Both the position numbers and the translations under genes were made by a program. A stretch of 64,000 bases of DNA from Burkholderia sp. GAS332 (lineage in GTDB: Bacteria > Pseudomonadota > Gammaproteobacteria > Burkholderiales > Burkholderiaceae): the NCBI GenBank assembly GCA_900142905.1, contig FSRV01000001.1, forward strand, positions 2,294,001-2,358,000. Direction: 5' to 3'. The notes below the pieces were generated by a model that searched no databases, was not told where the DNA came from, and saw nothing but the letters and a program-made list of their open reading frames with translations. Every line of letters starts with the position of its first letter. Positions within the stretch are counted from its first letter, which is position 1. This document shows positions 62,349 to 64,000 of the stretch, piece by piece.

Positions 62349-63611
62349 ATGACCGAAACAGCGATGCCGGAGATTCCGACCATGGAAAGCGCGATCGATA
62401 GCTCCTCAACAGTGTCCGCCATGCCTTTAGCAGTGAAGTGTGCCGCGCCGGCGAAAGGCGAGCCGTATCTGCTGACACCTGGACCGCTGACCACGGCGTT
62501 CTCGACCAAGGAAGCGATGCTGCGCGACTGGGGCTCGTGGGACGGCGACTTCCGCGCCATGACTGCCCAACTGCGCCGCAGCCTGCTGGAGATTGCCGGC
62601 GACACCGCCGGCGAGTACGACTGCGTGCCGCTCCAGGGCAGCGGCAGCTATTGCGTCGAAGCGATGCTCGGCAGCCTGATTCCGCGCGATGGCCACGCCC
62701 TCGTGCTGGCCAACGGCGCCTATGGCAAGCGCATTGCGACCACCCTCGGTTATCTCGGCCGCGCCTCTACGGTGCTCGACAAGGGCGACTACCTGCCGCC
62801 GCGCGGCGCCGAAGTCGAAAGCATGCTGGACGCTGATCCGCGCATCACGCACGTGGTCGCGGTGCACTGTGAAACGAGCTCCGGCATTCTCAATCCGATC
62901 GAAGAAATCGCCGCCGCCACCGCTAAAAAAGGCCGCAAGCTGCTGATCGATTCGATGAGCGCGTTCGGCGCGGTGCCGCTCGATGTGCGGCAGATTCCGT
63001 GCGAGGCCTTTGTCTCGTCGGCGAACAAATGCATCGAGGGCGTGCCCGGCTTCGGCTTTGTGATCGCCCGCAAGGACGCGTTGCAGGCAGCCAAGGGCCG
63101 TAGCCACTCGCTCTCGCTCGACGTGTACGACCAGTGGGACGTGATGAACCGCACCGGCCAATGGCGCTTCACGCCGCCCACACACACGGTGGCTGCGTTT
63201 ATCGAGGCGTTGCGTCTGCATAAGCTCGAAGGCGGGCAGGCCGGGCGTCTCGCGCGTTACGCGAACAACCGCGACGTGCTGGTCGCGGGCATGCGTGAAC
63301 TCGGCTTCGAACCGCTGCTGAACGCGCGTTGGCGCTCGCCGATCATCGTGACGTTTTTCTCGCCGGCGCATCCGTCGTTCAAGTTCGAGCGTTTCTATGA
63401 ATTGATGAAGGAGCAGGGTTTCATCATCTATCCGGGCAAGCTGACGGTGGTGGACAGCTTCCGCATCGGCTGCATCGGCCAGGTGGATGAGCGCGTGATG
63501 CACCGCGTGGTGCAGGCGTGTGCGCAATCCCTCCAGGCTATGGGTGTCGGGCACGCCGCGCCGCCGGCGGTGGCGATTGAAGAACGCAAGACGCTGGCCG
63601 AAGCGGCCTGA
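62349..63611 (+). CDS. phnW: 2-aminoethylphosphonate:pyruvate transaminase
   Basis: 420 residues. Most PhnW proteins have about 365, so the first 35-40 residues are extra; the family core begins at EPYLLTPGPLTT. ATGs at 62364, 62382 and 62421 are alternatives. The PLP lysine lies in FVSSANKCIEGVPGFGF. It turns 2-aminoethylphosphonate into phosphonoacetaldehyde. phnX follows on the same strand, giving the phosphonatase pathway. Confidence 0.9.
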   Translation: MTETAMPEIPTMESAIDSSSTVSAMPLAVKCAAPAKGEPYLLTPGPLTTAFSTKEAMLRDWGSWDGDFRAMTAQLRRSLLEIAGDTAGEYDCVPLQGSGSYCVEAMLGSLIPRDGHALVLANGAYGKRIATTLGYLGRASTVLDKGDYLPPRGAEVESMLDADPRITHVVAVHCETSSGILNPIEEIAAATAKKGRKLLIDSMSAFGAVPLDVRQIPCEAFVSSANKCIEGVPGFGFVIARKDALQAAKGRSHSLSLDVYDQWDVMNRTGQWRFTPPTHTVAAFIEALRLHKLEGGQAGRLARYANNRDVLVAGMRELGFEPLLNARWRSPIIVTFFSPAHPSFKFERFYELMKEQGFIIYPGKLTVVDSFRIGCIGQVDERVMHRVVQACAQSLQAMGVGHAAPPAVAIEERKTLAEAA

Positions 63612-63762
63612 GCAGGACGGCCCTGGCGCGACGCTCGCGAGCCGCGCGTCTCGCATCAGTGATGCACGGGTCATGGATCAGCTAGACAAGCAGTCGTACA
63701 CACGGTCATACCAACGTGCGGCACGCCGCGCGAGCTTTACAACCTTCTAAGAATTGAAGCAA

Positions 63763-64000
63763 ATGAAACACGTAAAAGCAGTGATTTTCGACTGGGCCGG
63801 CACGGTGGTCGACTATGGTTCGTTGGCGCCGATGGGCGCGTTTGTCGAGACGTTCGAGCAGTTCGGCGTGTCGATCACGATCGACGAAGCGCGCGGCCCG
63901 ATGGGCATGGCCAAGCGCCCGCACATTGCGGCGTTGATGGCATTGCCGCGCGTGTCGCAGGCATGGGCCGACAAGTATGGCCGCACGCCAGGCGAAGCGG
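63763..64000 (+). CDS. phnX: Phosphonoacetaldehyde hydrolase, 5' part
   Basis: The first 79 residues reach the window edge. Begins KHVKAVIFDWAGTVVDYGS, where the Asp of FDWAGT is the HAD nucleophile. GPMGMAKRPHIAAL then follows with the Lys cap motif. It cleaves phosphonoacetaldehyde to acetaldehyde and phosphate, after PhnW. Confidence 0.92.
   Translation, partial: MKHVKAVIFDWAGTVVDYGSLAPMGAFVETFEQFGVSITIDEARGPMGMAKRPHIAALMALPRVSQAWADKYGRTPGEA

Overview
The window looks like a piece of a Paraburkholderia (Burkholderiales) replicon. Evidence: high GC, a typical Burkholderia trimeric porin, many LysR and MHS-family transporter genes, and catabolic gene sets like those of plant-associated Paraburkholderia. 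The combination of an iac-type auxin catabolic locus with cat genes recalls P. phytofirmans. The species is inferred from gene content only.

Layout. (1) 1-6.4 kb: tail of a 2-keto-4-pentenoate hydratase gene, then the stress cluster prkA-yeaH-spoVR. Two tandem hairpins with compensatory base changes lie between prkA and yeaH. (2) 6.4-9.9 kb: an extragenic palindromic repeat broken by two insertion sequences, one IS3-like with a -1 frameshift site and one IS4-like with a 10-bp target duplication. (3) 10-12.3 kb: a ProQ/FinO-domain protein and a membrane-anchored TAXI protein, convergent. (4) 12.4-28.3 kb: nickel permease, then a [NiFe] hydrogenase of the high-affinity, O2-tolerant group 1h type. 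Its small subunit has Asp in the proximal-cluster motif and Cys at the usual Pro of the medial cluster. A tightly overlapping set of accessory genes of mostly unknown function follows, then a maturation protease and hypF, hypC, a SIS-domain gene, hypD, hypE, hypA and hypB. All run on the + strand. (5) 28.4-29.1 kb: a nearly 700-bp inverted repeat built from the same element as region 2, then a porin.

(6) 30.4-46.5 kb: amidase/MFS transporter/LysR group, then genes resembling the iac pathway for indole-3-acetic acid: flavin reductase (iacG), FixJ-like regulator, iacE, iacH, iacI, iacB, iacA, a PAS histidine kinase, an MHS transporter, a double tautomerase, iacD, iacC and a LysR regulator. (7) 46.7-49.8 kb: GntR regulator with two matching operators, MFS transporter and an isocitrate lyase/PEP mutase-family enzyme. 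(8) 49.8-54.4 kb: catR, catB, catA, catC and the reductase iacF. Together these would carry auxin to catechol and on to 3-oxoadipate enol-lactone. (9) 54.5-61.3 kb: LysR/TauE, LysR/MHS transporter, an in-frame deleted M20 hydrolase remnant, an acetylpolyamine amidohydrolase-like enzyme and an SDR. (10) 61.4-64 kb: LysR, phnW and the start of phnX, for 2-aminoethylphosphonate degradation.

No tRNA, rRNA or CRISPR array was seen. Function calls rest on motif recognition, not on database searches.
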